A DNA stretch of 64,000 bases from Narthecium ossifragum (taxonomy: Eukaryota; Streptophyta; Magnoliopsida; Dioscoreales; Nartheciaceae), in assembly GCA_963920575.1 (NCBI GenBank), contig OY986972.1, positions 4,171,115 to 4,235,114 on the forward strand, in the 5' to 3' direction. The translations under genes were made by a program, and so were the position numbers. The notes under the pieces were generated by a model. It saw only the letters and a program-made list of their open reading frames with translations, did no database searches and was not told the origin of the DNA. Of this stretch, positions 47,167 to 57,706 are shown piece after piece. The number at the start of each line of letters is the position of its first letter. The first letter of the stretch is position 1.

Positions 47167-47430
47167 CTACGCTCCATAACGTATGTCCGTAAACTTGGTC
47201 TTGATCCACTTGAAGCTGCTCCTCACTGAGGTCTTCACCTTGTTCTCCATGGTGAACAAGTTATAAGCCGCGACGCGCCGCTTCCTCTTGATCTCAGGGT
47301 CGGCGGAGCTCGTGAAGCCCTCCGGCTTGCCGCTCGGCCCGTTGAAGCTGTAGGCCTTTGCGCCGTCGTCGTACTGGAACCGACCCGAGTAAGACGATGA
47401 GTACTGAGGCATAGACCTGCTCTTCTCCAT
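47167..47430 (-). CDS. DUF3511 domain protein, 87 aa, single exon
   Basis: A complete small ORF, MEKSRSMPQYSSSYSGRFQY to stop. The C-terminal half DPEIKRKRRVAAYNLFTMEN then KVKTSVRSSFKWIKTKFTDIRYG matches the DUF3511 family of small plant proteins (typically about 80-120 residues, unknown function): acidic-basic DPExxRKxRVAxY followed by KVKxSxRxSFxWIK. The N-terminus is short and Ser/Tyr-rich, as usual. No signal peptide or membrane segment; the basic C-terminus may bind membranes or nucleic acid. A TATA-like ctataatag lies about 180 bp upstream. Confidence 0.88.
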   Translation of the reverse strand: MEKSRSMPQYSSSYSGRFQYDDGAKAYSFNGPSGKPEGFTSSADPEIKRKRRVAAYNLFTMENKVKTSVRSSFKWIKTKFTDIRYGA

Positions 47431-47849
47431 AATTAGAGATCACCTGAGAGCACTGATGAAATGAGATGAAGAAGATGAGAATTATGTACTGTTAGAGAGA
47501 GAGAGAGAGAGTTTCATGGAAGTGTGACGATCGAATGTCTAGAGAGATCGACAGAGCGCTAGCTAGTGAGTGGAGAACAAATAGATCGAAGATAAACATG
47601 CGGTGGGGCTATTATAGGGGAAAGTTATTCATCATTAGAGGAGTGGAGACACAGGCATCACAATAAGGAGAGGCCCACGTGTGATGTTGGGGGATTTGCT
47701 ATTTTGCTTGAATTATTTTGTTTCAGCACCCAACATTGTTCTTTAGATTTGTGTCACTTTTGCATATCTTAATTAGGTTTTATTTTTTTGCTAGATATAA
47801 ATTGATGCTATTTGTTGATGAAATTAAAGACATTGATTGAAGATTTATC
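47431..47849. other. Upstream region of the DUF3511 gene
   Basis: GA-rich leader (47496-47512) and promoter DNA. Nothing else recognised. Confidence 0.4.
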
Positions 47850-49070
47850 AACAAGATGTTAATCTACCTACCCTGCGGTATACAAAACGACTGCATGTGG
47901 GCTCAAAATAACCATGAATTTCCATGCGTGAATGCACTGATACCATACAGTTCCTTTCATCCTTCATTGTTAGAGGCAATTAAACATATAGTGTCTAGTG
48001 AGGAAGAAACCAGCCGCTGGCCTCTCAGTAACTCTGGGTTAGTGACTTCACAATCAGCTTATTTAGCACATACACATTAAGCAATCCAACAATCCAAGTA
48101 TTGCAATGGTGAAGAGTTCGCCATTTTCTTTGGTGAACCGTGCATGAGAAGCTACATGTGAGAGATAGGCTATGGAGGTTGCGTTTGACCTCAAAGAGAG
48201 CATGTCCGGAATGCAATAGGGAACCTGAGGCAGTTGCTCATGCGGTATTTGGATGTCAGTTCATCTTTGAGGTGTTTTCCTTAATTGCTAAGAAAGAGGA
48301 ACTCCATCTCCCAACTTGGAACCTTAATACAATCCAAGACACCTTTCTTGGAAATGGTTCAAAGAGGGTGAAAGTATACTTTGAATGTGGTATGTGAATG
48401 ATTTGGAAAGAATGCAACGAGATAGTCTTCAATGCCAATGGAGATTTTGTTGCGGCTGTAGTTTGCAAGGTAAGGAGAATGGTGAAAGAGCTCTTAGAGT
48501 ACGCTAAGTGACCAAGTCCTGTTTCTCCAGCTAGTTCGTCTGTTTGTGCCTCTTCTTCGCCTCTTCTTCGCGGGGCTCTCAAGTGATCCAAACTGATATT
48601 TCATATGACCCATTGTCTAGAACTGCTGCAATTGGCTCCGTTGTTCTATCCTCAAATCGAAGAGAGGTTTGGGCTTGAGGTAAGTCGTTGGTTATTGCTT
48701 CAGTCTTGTAAGGATAGATGAAAGAGATTATGGAGGGGATGAGAAAGGCTAAAATACATGAGCTCAAGAATATCATCATAAAGACGGATTCACTCACCAC
48801 AGTTCAATTTCTTAATGCGCTACGGGTATGATCTCTAGACTTGGAGCATATCACTAAGAAGATTTGGTTGCATGCACTCCTTTTCAATTATATTCTCTTT
48901 TTATACATTTCTAGAGAGTGTAACGCGAGAGCCGACAGTGTTGCTCGAGCGTGTCGCAGATTCAGGTTGATGTTTACTTGATCTTGCGATTCAGGGACCA
49001 TGCTATTAGGCATCTAGTTTTTTTGTAGTGATTAGATGTAAATATTAGCCTACGAGCTCATCTCATAAAA
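47850..49070 (+). mobile_element. Decayed LINE 3' portion (zinc-knuckle and RNase H)
   Basis: Reading across broken frames gives RWPLSNSGL, then a zinc-binding RT C-terminal motif (CPECNREPEAVAHAVFGC near 48195-48255), then a spacer IWKECNEIVFNANG, then RNase H remains (IIIKTDSLTTVQFLNALR and ECNARADSVARACRRF). There are at least four stops and several frame changes. It ends with gagctcatctcataaaaaa, matching the LINE tail at 32261-32584. The 5' end and target duplication were not found. Confidence 0.85.
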
Positions 49071-49398
49071 AATACACTAATACCACGCTAATTTTGATCA
49101 ATCAATTCATTAATCCTCACACGTTAAAAAGTTAATTAAATGAGCGGCATAAAATGGACGACATTGGCCTCAAACTCAGAACCGCTCTGATACCATAAAA
49201 GAACTTAAACTATACAACCCAAAAATTTAAATCATTAGATGAGAGCGATCGAGTTCATATTAATATAGTCTAATATCATGAAATACAATATGGAGAACTC
49301 ATGTTTGGAGCCATACGAGTTGATAGTTTGTCTTCAAAACCAGACAATGCTCTTTTGTACCATATAGTTGTAACACGTAGTATCATAATTCTAATTAC

Positions 49399-49593
49399 TA
49401 AGCCCGTTTGGTATGGGGTTAGAAAAAGTGAGGTTAAAGGGGAAATAGGATTAGAAAATGTGGGGTTAAGGAATGGAGATAGTAAAAAGTAGAGTGATAG
49501 TGGTAGGTGGAATAGGGATAAAGTAATAATGATTACTTTTGTTTGGGGTAGGAACGGGGTTAAGGGGTTATCCCGATACCAAACATGGGCTTA
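49399..49593. mobile_element. MITE-like element with TAAGCCCGTTTGGTAT ends
   Basis: The left end taagcccgtttggtatgggg and right end ccgataccaaacatgggctta are inverted repeats. The interior is purine-rich. Same family as 45311-45513. Confidence 0.75.
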
Positions 49594-51364
49594 TGAACGT
49601 CCCAGCTTGCTAAACCCCCTATATTTTGGCCATTAGTTTGACGTGTCGTGCAGAAGCGAATGTTCTGATACGATAATAATTTTTCCAATCAATCCAACAA
49701 CTTTAAGCAGATTGATAATAAAATGAGTCTTCACGTACCTTTATTATAGTGTAACTGTCCAAACCATATCTCTAACTCAAAATCAAATAGGCTATTATGA
49801 ATTCAACACCAAAACCTTGCAACTGCTCATAAAAAAAAAAGATTTTATTTTTCGCTATCATAAGGACCATTCTTCAGGTGCCTTCATATTGGGAATTGTT
49901 ATCTATGGATGTTACTAATAATTCATTATCTCCGAGATCAACATGCCATGATATTATTTTGCATCGGAATCAAGAAAAAGTAGAGGGGTTGCTTTATCAC
50001 AATCTTATTAGTGGTGGTGGTGGGAGTGCTTTATTACAATCGATGTAGTAGTGGTTGCATGTGGTGATGGGTTCCACTAGGAAACTAGCTATAATGGACT
50101 TCTTCCTTTTATCCTTTCTAGGCAACGGTGGGGTTGGGCAGTGTCCCTTTAAGTGAGGCTCATCATGCATCTAACCCAAATTATATATAATCTGGTAGTG
50201 ATGTTTACAGCTGCACCATTTAATTTGTGGTCCCTTTGTGGACGCATTTTGCCCGGCCAATCCACCCACGCCATGGTTTTCCGAGAATATTCCAATATAC
50301 CTCTAAAAGTGGTATTGGTTTTTAATTTTTTATTTTAAAAAATAATAAATAAATAAAAGATATGTAAGCTTAGGCAAACAAAATTGAGTTGATTTTTGAG
50401 TCCAAAAGGGCCAGGTCAGGGTAAAAAAAAAAAAAAAAAAAACTTCAGCTGACCCAGCCAAATGGAAAAAGAAGTCAGTTTTAGTTGGACCTGGCTTGGA
50501 CCCGAGGTTCATCAAATATATTTTCCCATGCTATCGCTTTTATCTAAATTACAAATGGAGTCAAATTAATAAAGACGAACATTGACCTCCTGGAAAAAGG
50601 GGAAATTGCACCTATATAAGGTGGCCTAGGCCTGTCGAAACGGCAGGGCTGGTCCAGTAGGCCCATTTCCAGGTTGGCCGAGTTTAAAAGGCACTGTGGG
50701 TCGGTACGGACCCGGCAGTTGTCCGACTTCACTCAAGACTAGATCCGAGAAATCAGGCCGGTAAGACCCTGCCCAAGGATTCCGAGGCCCTGCTCGTGTA
50801 ATAATAGATCTCAATCGTCTAATGATGATCAGACGACTGATTGCAATTGGATTCTCTCTCTTGTTTTACTTTGTGGAGAGGGGGGGGGAGAAAAATTAGG
50901 AGAGAGAATGTAGTTGATTTCAACCGTCGGATCGACGGTTGAAGGCCCTGCTGAGTCCTTTGACAAGGGTTCAAAGGAATTTTTCAAAGAGATAAATAGG
51001 TAAATTAGACAATAAAAGCGCGACTTCTTTAACTTGGCCTTTTGGTCCTACTCCTACCTAACACGAACACCAGACACTAATAGAGACTTGGGCCGTGAGC
51101 CTATCAAAGTCCATGTACAAGCAGACTTGGGCTTTTGTCCGTTCGATCCAGAAGGATCCAAGCCCAAAGCCCGTTTATATCATACATGTATAAGATGGTT
51201 GCGGTTTCGCATTCCCTTATAAGGTTGAATCTAATTCTAATCAATCTTAGGAATATAATCATCTTCTAACTACATAGTTTAATAGTCCTCAAACTATATC
51301 CACTTATATCTACCTCATATTCGTATTAGGTGGGCACCCGTGCCACCCGGCACCGGTCACCATT
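49594..51364. other. Intergenic DNA
   Basis: No gene recognised. The stretch 50600-50800 contains gggcc-rich words of decayed transposon type. Confidence 0.35.
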
Positions 51365-52563
51365 GTCAGGGCCTTAAACCCCTGACACGAGCCATGGCGT
51401 GCGTCTGCCGGAGTTGACACGGGTCATGACCTAGGGCATGGTGTGGTGCATCACACCAAGCCATGGGCGGCATGGAAACACCATGATCGCACGAGCAAAT
51501 ATCCTTGAACGAGGCTAGACGACATTTCCCCAAAGATGGCGCAACGAATTTTGAGCATGGCACGGCGGATTGGGCCAAGGAGGAAGACGACGCGTTAGGA
51601 CGTGATGCGGCGCGGCCCAGCGGAGCATGATGCGCGCGGGAGCAAGTCAAGTGAGCAGGACACGCGCCAAGGTGACCAGAAAGGGCGCGAGGGTCGAGCC
51701 TCAGGAAGCCTAGTCCGAGTCGAACTAGGACTTGGCTTGCCTAGACTGATGCGATAAGTGCTAGAGAGAAAGCCACGCGGGCAAATCACCAAATTCCACT
51801 TGGGATGGAAGCTCCAATATTGATGACACAGTCAGAAACCGTTTTGGCACAAAAGAATTTGAAGATGACGCGCGACTCCGAGTTGAACTAGGAGACGGCG
51901 CGCCAGACTGGGCGGTTGTGCCTTGGAGGCCAATCCAGCCGAGCAAATTCAAATGTCTCACGTGCGTTCGACTTAGAATAGGTGATGACACGGGGAATAA
52001 CCATTTTGGCTCAGGGAAACTTGCTATTGGCGCGGACGAATAGGAAGGAGTCCTATTTTGAGTCAAGTAGTGATCATGGCTATCTTAAGCAAGTTAAACT
52101 CAAGATAGAGTCCAGCTAAGTTTGGTAACTTAGTGTTATGCTTATCCATTGCTTAGATAAGGATGAAAGCCAGGACTTTGAGTAGGACTTCTTATGAGTG
52201 GCTTTGTTGGAGCAAGCCAAGGACTATTCCTCTATATAAGGAGTAGGGCGCCCAAGGTGTGGGACATCTAGGCCTTGGCTAGGGGTTTGGGAGTTCCTTG
52301 TATTGAGTGATCTTTGTACCTTGGGAGGGAGAGAGAGTTGTGAGGGATTCTCTTGTAAAGATCTTTGATCAATAAAGGAAGAAGGCCATACCCTTTGCCA
52401 TAATCGTAGGTCCTTGCTTCTTGGTGTGCTCTTGTGCAAGAAGAAGAAGAAAAAGAGAGAGGGCTGGTCAAAAGGCAATCGTGCTGCCATGCAGAGTGCA
52501 CAAGCTGTGCACAGACGGCGTGCAGATGACGCACGAACGGAGCACAAGCAGCACGGGGTGGTA
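51365..52563 (+). mobile_element. Probable LTR region
   Basis: GC-rich, starting tgtcagggcc. A TATA-like ctctatataaggag at about 52231 is followed by a purine-rich leader with aataaagga (about 52371), the pattern of U3-R-U5. The frames in it are short and compositional. Exact ends and target duplication were not resolved. Confidence 0.45.
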
Positions 52564-53047
52564 CATGTTAAATGACCCACTTATCACTTTAGTATATGCA
52601 GTTTACAAATTATGATTTTGAGACCTCATTTATCAATACCGTTTCGTTATGATCCGATGCTCGAACAGGGTCAAATGACAAACGGTTAACTAATCACGTG
52701 ACTTGCACGTGACCATCCTCTTTGACCTCTTTATATAAACGGTAAACATCAACACCCCCTGCCTCATACACAACACGCACCGCTCCGGCGAAGGGGCCGC
52801 CGCCGGTGTCCTTGCCTGCTCGGTCGCCGCTACCTCCGTATAATATCTCATCTCCTTCGTCACAAAACTCGAGTAGGAAACCAGCAACAAGACTACCCTC
52901 CTAAAACAATGGCCCCATCCAATACAAGCTCTTCATCGTTACTCCACCCCAATAGCTGCCGCTCAAACCATTTATAAGCTCCAAATTCGATCCCTCTTTG
53001 GCCATGTCATACCACCCCACCGCCACCGCCACCGCCGCCTCTACTCG
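52564..53047. other. Unassigned sequence left of the hAT insertion
   Basis: Contains tttatataaacgg (about 52731), which could be a TATA box, and short GC-rich frames including an ATG at 53007 followed by a His/Thr/Ala-rich peptide. That frame would be continuous with 54418 onward if the hAT element were absent, but no known protein is recognised. Confidence 0.3.
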
Positions 53048-53055
53048 CATGAAGC

Positions 53056-54409
53056 TAGGGGTGGCAATCTGGGTCATGACCCGTGAACCCGACCCGACCC
53101 GAGATAAACGGGTTTGGGTTTGGTATAAACGGGTTTGGGTCATAAACGGGTCGACCCGTTTATGACCCGTTTATAAACGGGTCGGGTCGGGTTGACCCGC
53201 GGGTTAGGCGGGTCAACCCGTTAACCCGTACCCATTAGTTACCCAGCCCCAGCCATCTACCCACTTCCCTTACCCTGTTACCCAGCCACTACTCTTACCC
53301 AACCACCTACCCTTAAGGCTCTCACCCTCTCCTCCACTCCTCTCTTCTCCCCCCCGGCCGCCCGATCTCCTCCCTCCGGGCCTCCGCTCCTCTCACCCTC
53401 TCCATCTCCTCCCTTGCCTCTCTGCTCCCCCCCTCTCCACGGCCTCCGCCTCCGCCCGGACCGCCCCCCACTCCTTCCCGTCGCCTCCACGGCCTCCTCC
53501 CGTCGCCTCCACGACCTCCTCCACGGCCTCCTCCCGTCGCCTCCACGGCCTCCTCCACGCCCCCCACTCCTTCCCGTCGCCTCCACGGCCCCCACTCCTT
53601 CCCGTCCTCCACGGCCTCCGCCTCCGGCCCCCACTCCTTCCCGTCCTCCACGGCCTCCGCCCCCCAAGGCACTCCTTCCCGTCGTCGTCCTCCACGGCCT
53701 CCGCGAGGTCACCTCAGCGCCGACCACGACCACGAAGCTCCACTGCCATCCAGATCCGCCTGCATCCCGGCCAGATCCGGCTGCTTCCTCGCCGCTACGA
53801 CTCAGATCCGGCCAGATCCGGCCAGATCCAGCCAGATCCGGCTGTTTCCCAGCCAGATCCGGCCAGATCTGGCTGTTTCCCAGCCAAATCCGGCCAGATT
53901 TGGCTGTTTCCGGCCAGATCCGGCTGTTACCCAGCCAGATCCGGTCAGATCCGGCTGTTTCCGGCCAGATCCGCCCAGATCTGGCTGTTTCCGGTCAGAT
54001 CCGGCCAGATCCGGCTAGATCCGGCCAGATCCGGCTGTTTCCGGCCAGATCCGGCAAGATCCGGCCAGATCCGGCTGTTTCCGGCCAGTTTGTAATTAGT
54101 TGTAATTTAATTGTAATTTGATATGATTATTTGTATGGTTGTAACTTGTAACTATTGAGATGTATTTTGATCAGATTTTAGTTAGTTGTAATTTGATATG
54201 TTTAGTTGTTGTTAAAACCCGATCCAACCCGTTTAATAAACGGGTTAGGCGGGTCGGGTCGGGTTGACCCGTTTATAATTGGGTCGGGTTCGGGTTTAAA
54301 AACCTGACCCGTTTATTAAACGGGTCGGGTTCGGGTTTGGTGTTTTGTTAAACGGGTCAGTGTATGACCCAACCCGAACCCGACCCGCGAACCCGAATTG
54401 CCACCCCTA
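53056..54409. mobile_element. hAT-type non-autonomous element with minisatellite cargo
   Basis: The 1354-bp element begins TAGGGGTGGCAAT and ends ATTGCCACCCCTA, with an exact 8-bp target duplication CATGAAGC at 53048-53055 and 54410-54417. Subterminal regions (53080-53240 and 54210-54390) are crowded with aacgggt/acccgttta repeats. The centre carries a ctccacggcctcc-type minisatellite (53420-53710) and a ccggccagatccggctgttt minisatellite (53755-54090). A 235-codon frame at 53414-54121 (+) is a by-product of the repeats. No transposase. Confidence 0.92.
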
Positions 54410-54947
54410 CATGAAGCTCCTCCACCGGCGAGCCGACCACCACCATCATCTCTAGCACCGCCTTCTAAAGAAGTACTACAAATGGTTATCTGGATATCCC
54501 TCTCTCTTTACTTCCTCTTCTCCTCATCCTTCTGGTTGTCCTCCTATCTCATCAAATTCACCTCCCTTGCTAAGACCACCCTCTTCTCTAATACCAACCA
54601 ACGAGCTCTAATGGAGTCAATGGCCGCCCTCAGCTCCCTAGTAAAGATCTAGGTCTAAGACCTTGTAACAAGAAATCGGCCCTCCACCAGACACAATATG
54701 GGAAAACTTCTAAGTATGTCACCCATCCCGGGACCGCTCCAAAGCAAGCACGCTTAACCTTGGAGTTTTCTGACGGATCACTACCAGCACGGCTTTAAAA
54801 CGCGTTGTGTCTATTAAAGGATTACTATATACTTATATCGAACCTAGGACCATACCCAGGCGTTGTGGGATTACTTACCCGGCTACCCGACTCAGCCTCG
54901 CGCTCCAGGCACAGGCATCTTATCCCACGGTAGACCCAGCGGGCCTC

Positions 54948-55170
54948 ACAGACCTCCCGCCGAGCTACAACCTTGCCTGGCTCGTGAGGAACAACCGGTG
55001 CGGCCGTCATCTTTTTGGGGCGGAGGTGGTGATACATCTGGCTCTGCTCGACTCGCTGGCGCGGACGCTTGACCCTGACGAGGCCGACTTCTTCTTTATC
55101 GCTGCCTACGTTTCCTGCAAGTTCTCCACTCCCAATGGATGCCTGTCGCTATCCCACACCCGTCTTCGGC
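54948..55170 (+). pseudogene. Exostosin-family glycosyltransferase fragment
   Basis: The frame gives DLPPSYNLAWLVRNNRCGRH, FGAEVVIHLALLDSLARTL, DPDEADFFFIAAYVSCKFST and NGCLSLSHTR. This matches the N-terminal part of plant exostosin (GT47) proteins, where YDLPxxFN...RCxxHLFAAE...RTLDPxEADFFFVPVYVSCNFST is typical. Upstream and downstream the frame leaves the family, so only one segment of about 74 codons remains. Gene fragment, possibly captured by a transposon. Confidence 0.75.
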
Positions 55171-55615
55171 ATCGTCGGAAAAGTCAATGGCACCGTCTTA
55201 GTGACGATGTACCTCGACATCTCTTTCCAGTAGGGGTTGGTGCTGGGGTTCTTGCTCAATGTGAAAGGCCATGTAGACATGATGGTCCTCGACGGCTTCG
55301 TTAGAAAGGCCAAGTGTAAGATCTTTTTGTTTCTCTTCTATGTTTTCTTTCTTTTTTTTTTTTCTTTTTTTCTTTCTTTTTTTTCCAAAATATCCACTTG
55401 TCCTTCAGAACCGCTCACGTGAACAACCGGATTGTCATCAACTCAAGAGAACAGTGTATATTAAATAAAATATTTATATTAAATAGAGCTATCAAAATCA
55501 TAATTTACTGGTACAAAAGGGTAATTTAGCCCTATCCAAATGGTTTCAACGGAAGCCAAACCCAGATCAACCAATTGCTCTCGTCGTCTCCAACCGACTT
55601 CACAGGGTCGGCGAT
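55171..55615. other. Between exostosin fragment and next gene
   Basis: Pyrimidine-rich run at 55340-55385 and AT-rich DNA; the 3' half is promoter and 5' leader for the gene starting at 55616. Confidence 0.4.
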
Positions 55616-57157
55616 ATGCTCGCCTCGGCGGCGCCGTCGTGGTGCCTGCCTCCGCCGCCGCTGCCTGTCAGCAACCGGAACGCCGGAGGTGTGCGGATGG
55701 CTGCGATTATAGGGAGGAGGAGGAGGAGGAGCTTGGTGGTAGGCATGGCGCCCGAGGAGGAGAAGATGACCCGGCGATCCCCTCTCGACTTCCCTATCGT
55801 GAGTTTTGCTTCATATTCACATCGATTTTCTTCTAATAAGTTTCTATTGCTTGCGTTGAAATGAGCTGATTTGTGGAGTTTGGAGGTAGGGATATGAACC
55901 CAATCTCTCGTAGTGACTCGTGTTTCCTATTGGATTAAAAGCTAGGGTTTTGGCTTTGGATTTCATCTTTGATGTTGGAATGCCATCTTTCATGCTGCAA
56001 CAACAATTGCATCACGAATATTGATTGTTCAAGCTATTCTCAAAGTTTCTTATCAGATCAGACACTATTGTACTAGAATATACTTGTTGTATGATCAACA
56101 AATTAGTTGAAATAAAAGCATTCGAACAAGAAAAAAGAAAAAAAAAACTTTTGACCATGAAGAAGGTATAAATTTCAGATATAATTGAAATTGTGTGGAT
56201 ATGAAAGTATCTTTCATGAACTGTTATGACCCATTGATTCATAACTTTGCCAATAATTTGACCCTCTGTTACTCTATTATGAAGCAAAAAATGGGATTTA
56301 AGAATCTTGAGAAATTTTCTAATGATCTATTGAATAACATATTGTTCCGCATAGGCAACAAAGAAAAAAGAGTAGAAAGAAATTATCTAGCTTTCAATTA
56401 GATATACTTGTTTTTGTTGTTAGAAATGTGCAAAAATGATCTTTATCAGATATGCAAAACTGACAATAATAGAAAATAAAGTATATGATGTAAAGGTGGC
56501 CTCGGAGGCGCGAGTGATCGCTGCCCTAAAAATTGGAGATATCCCTCGTGCAGGCTTATTCACCGTCCAATTTCAAAGGCCCAATCCTCGGCCTGATCTC
56601 ACCATTAGAAACGATCCGACATAACACTCAAGGAATTGGCATTTTCCCGTTGATTTGAGTAAGCGTTTGAAAGAGAATTTTTGTTGATGAAGTTTAGTAG
56701 GAGATGAGAAGGTTACTGTTCTAAAACCAGTCCAAGGGGAGGAATAGGAGGAGAAATCATTGAGCATATCCAGGCTACAAGTTTTTGGAAAGAAACATGA
56801 ACTGTTCTAACATATCCAGAAATGTGTCAGGATTCATTCATTAAGCATATTTGTAACGATAGTTGGTAATTAATTACCCTGGTTTTATATTTTCTCTTGC
56901 TGCTGTTTTAGGAATGGGAAAGACCAAAACCTGGACGGAGACCTGATATATTCCCAAAATTTAGCCCGATGAAGACACCATTACCTTCTCCATTGCCCAC
57001 GGACCCTCCAGAGGAGGACGAAGAAGATGAGGACAACAAGAAAGAGGAAGAAGAAGAGGATCGTGATGAAGAGGAAACAGAGAAGCCGGATAACCAGTCC
57101 AAGATGCAGTATATATCCAAGTTTTGGTGGTCTTTAGCAAAGCCACTTGAAACGTAG
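55616..57157 (+). CDS. Conserved small acidic plant protein, probable plastid targeting, two exons
   Basis: Exon 1 is 55616-55798 and exon 2 is 56912-57157 (142 residues, phase 0 junction, gt..ag). The N-terminus (MLASAAPSWCLPPPPLPVSN then an Arg-rich segment) looks like a transit peptide. A conserved core DFPIEWERPKPGRRPDIFPK then FSPMKTPLP follows, then a long Glu/Asp/Lys run and YISKFWWSLAKPLET. I recognise the DFPIEWERPKPGRRPDIFP block as shared among plant proteins but do not know a function. A second ATG at 55697 could be used. It faces TMA7 tail to tail, 550 bp apart. Confidence 0.75.
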
Positions 57158-57706
57158 ATTTTTATACTTCAGCCTTAAAATTTGGCTAGATAGGACATGA
57201 TTCTTAGACTCTATTTACAATCCTTATGTTGTAATAGGATTAATACATTGTGGGCAAGTTTCATTTTATAACCTTATTCTTCCATTCATCTCAGAACAGG
57301 GACCAAAATTTGCATGCTGTTAACTAATCATAGCTGCACCATTCATAGCTGCACCATTCACGTTCAATTTGAGACTCTTGACAATACTGGCACAACCATT
57401 TAAGCTTCGAGCAAATCCAAATTTAACGTAGTAATGTTCAGGAAGCACTACACTTCATAAGGACACAGGGACTGGTTTATAAGATATCATATTGTGCTCT
57501 ACTTTCATAGTAGTAATCACCTTAACCTTAAAGCAGTTGCTCCTAGATTCAAACTTAAAAGTTCAACACAAATCCACATGGCTAGGGATGCCACAATAAA
57601 ATTAAGATTTCAGGAGCAGCAGCTTGGAGTAGTAATACGGAAACTAGGCCTATTGGGATGGTTTGACATCATTATAGGATATTACACAGGGGCTTGCATG
57701 CAACCC
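57158..57706. other. Convergent 3' region between acidic-protein gene and TMA7
   Basis: Both 3' UTRs must lie here. AT-rich; atagctgcaccattc occurs twice in tandem at about 57330-57360. Confidence 0.5.

Noticed and set aside
53414..54121. 235-codon plus-strand frame and several minus-strand Gly/Arg frames
   Set aside because: Produced by minisatellite repeats inside a hAT element; no domain and no typical start context.
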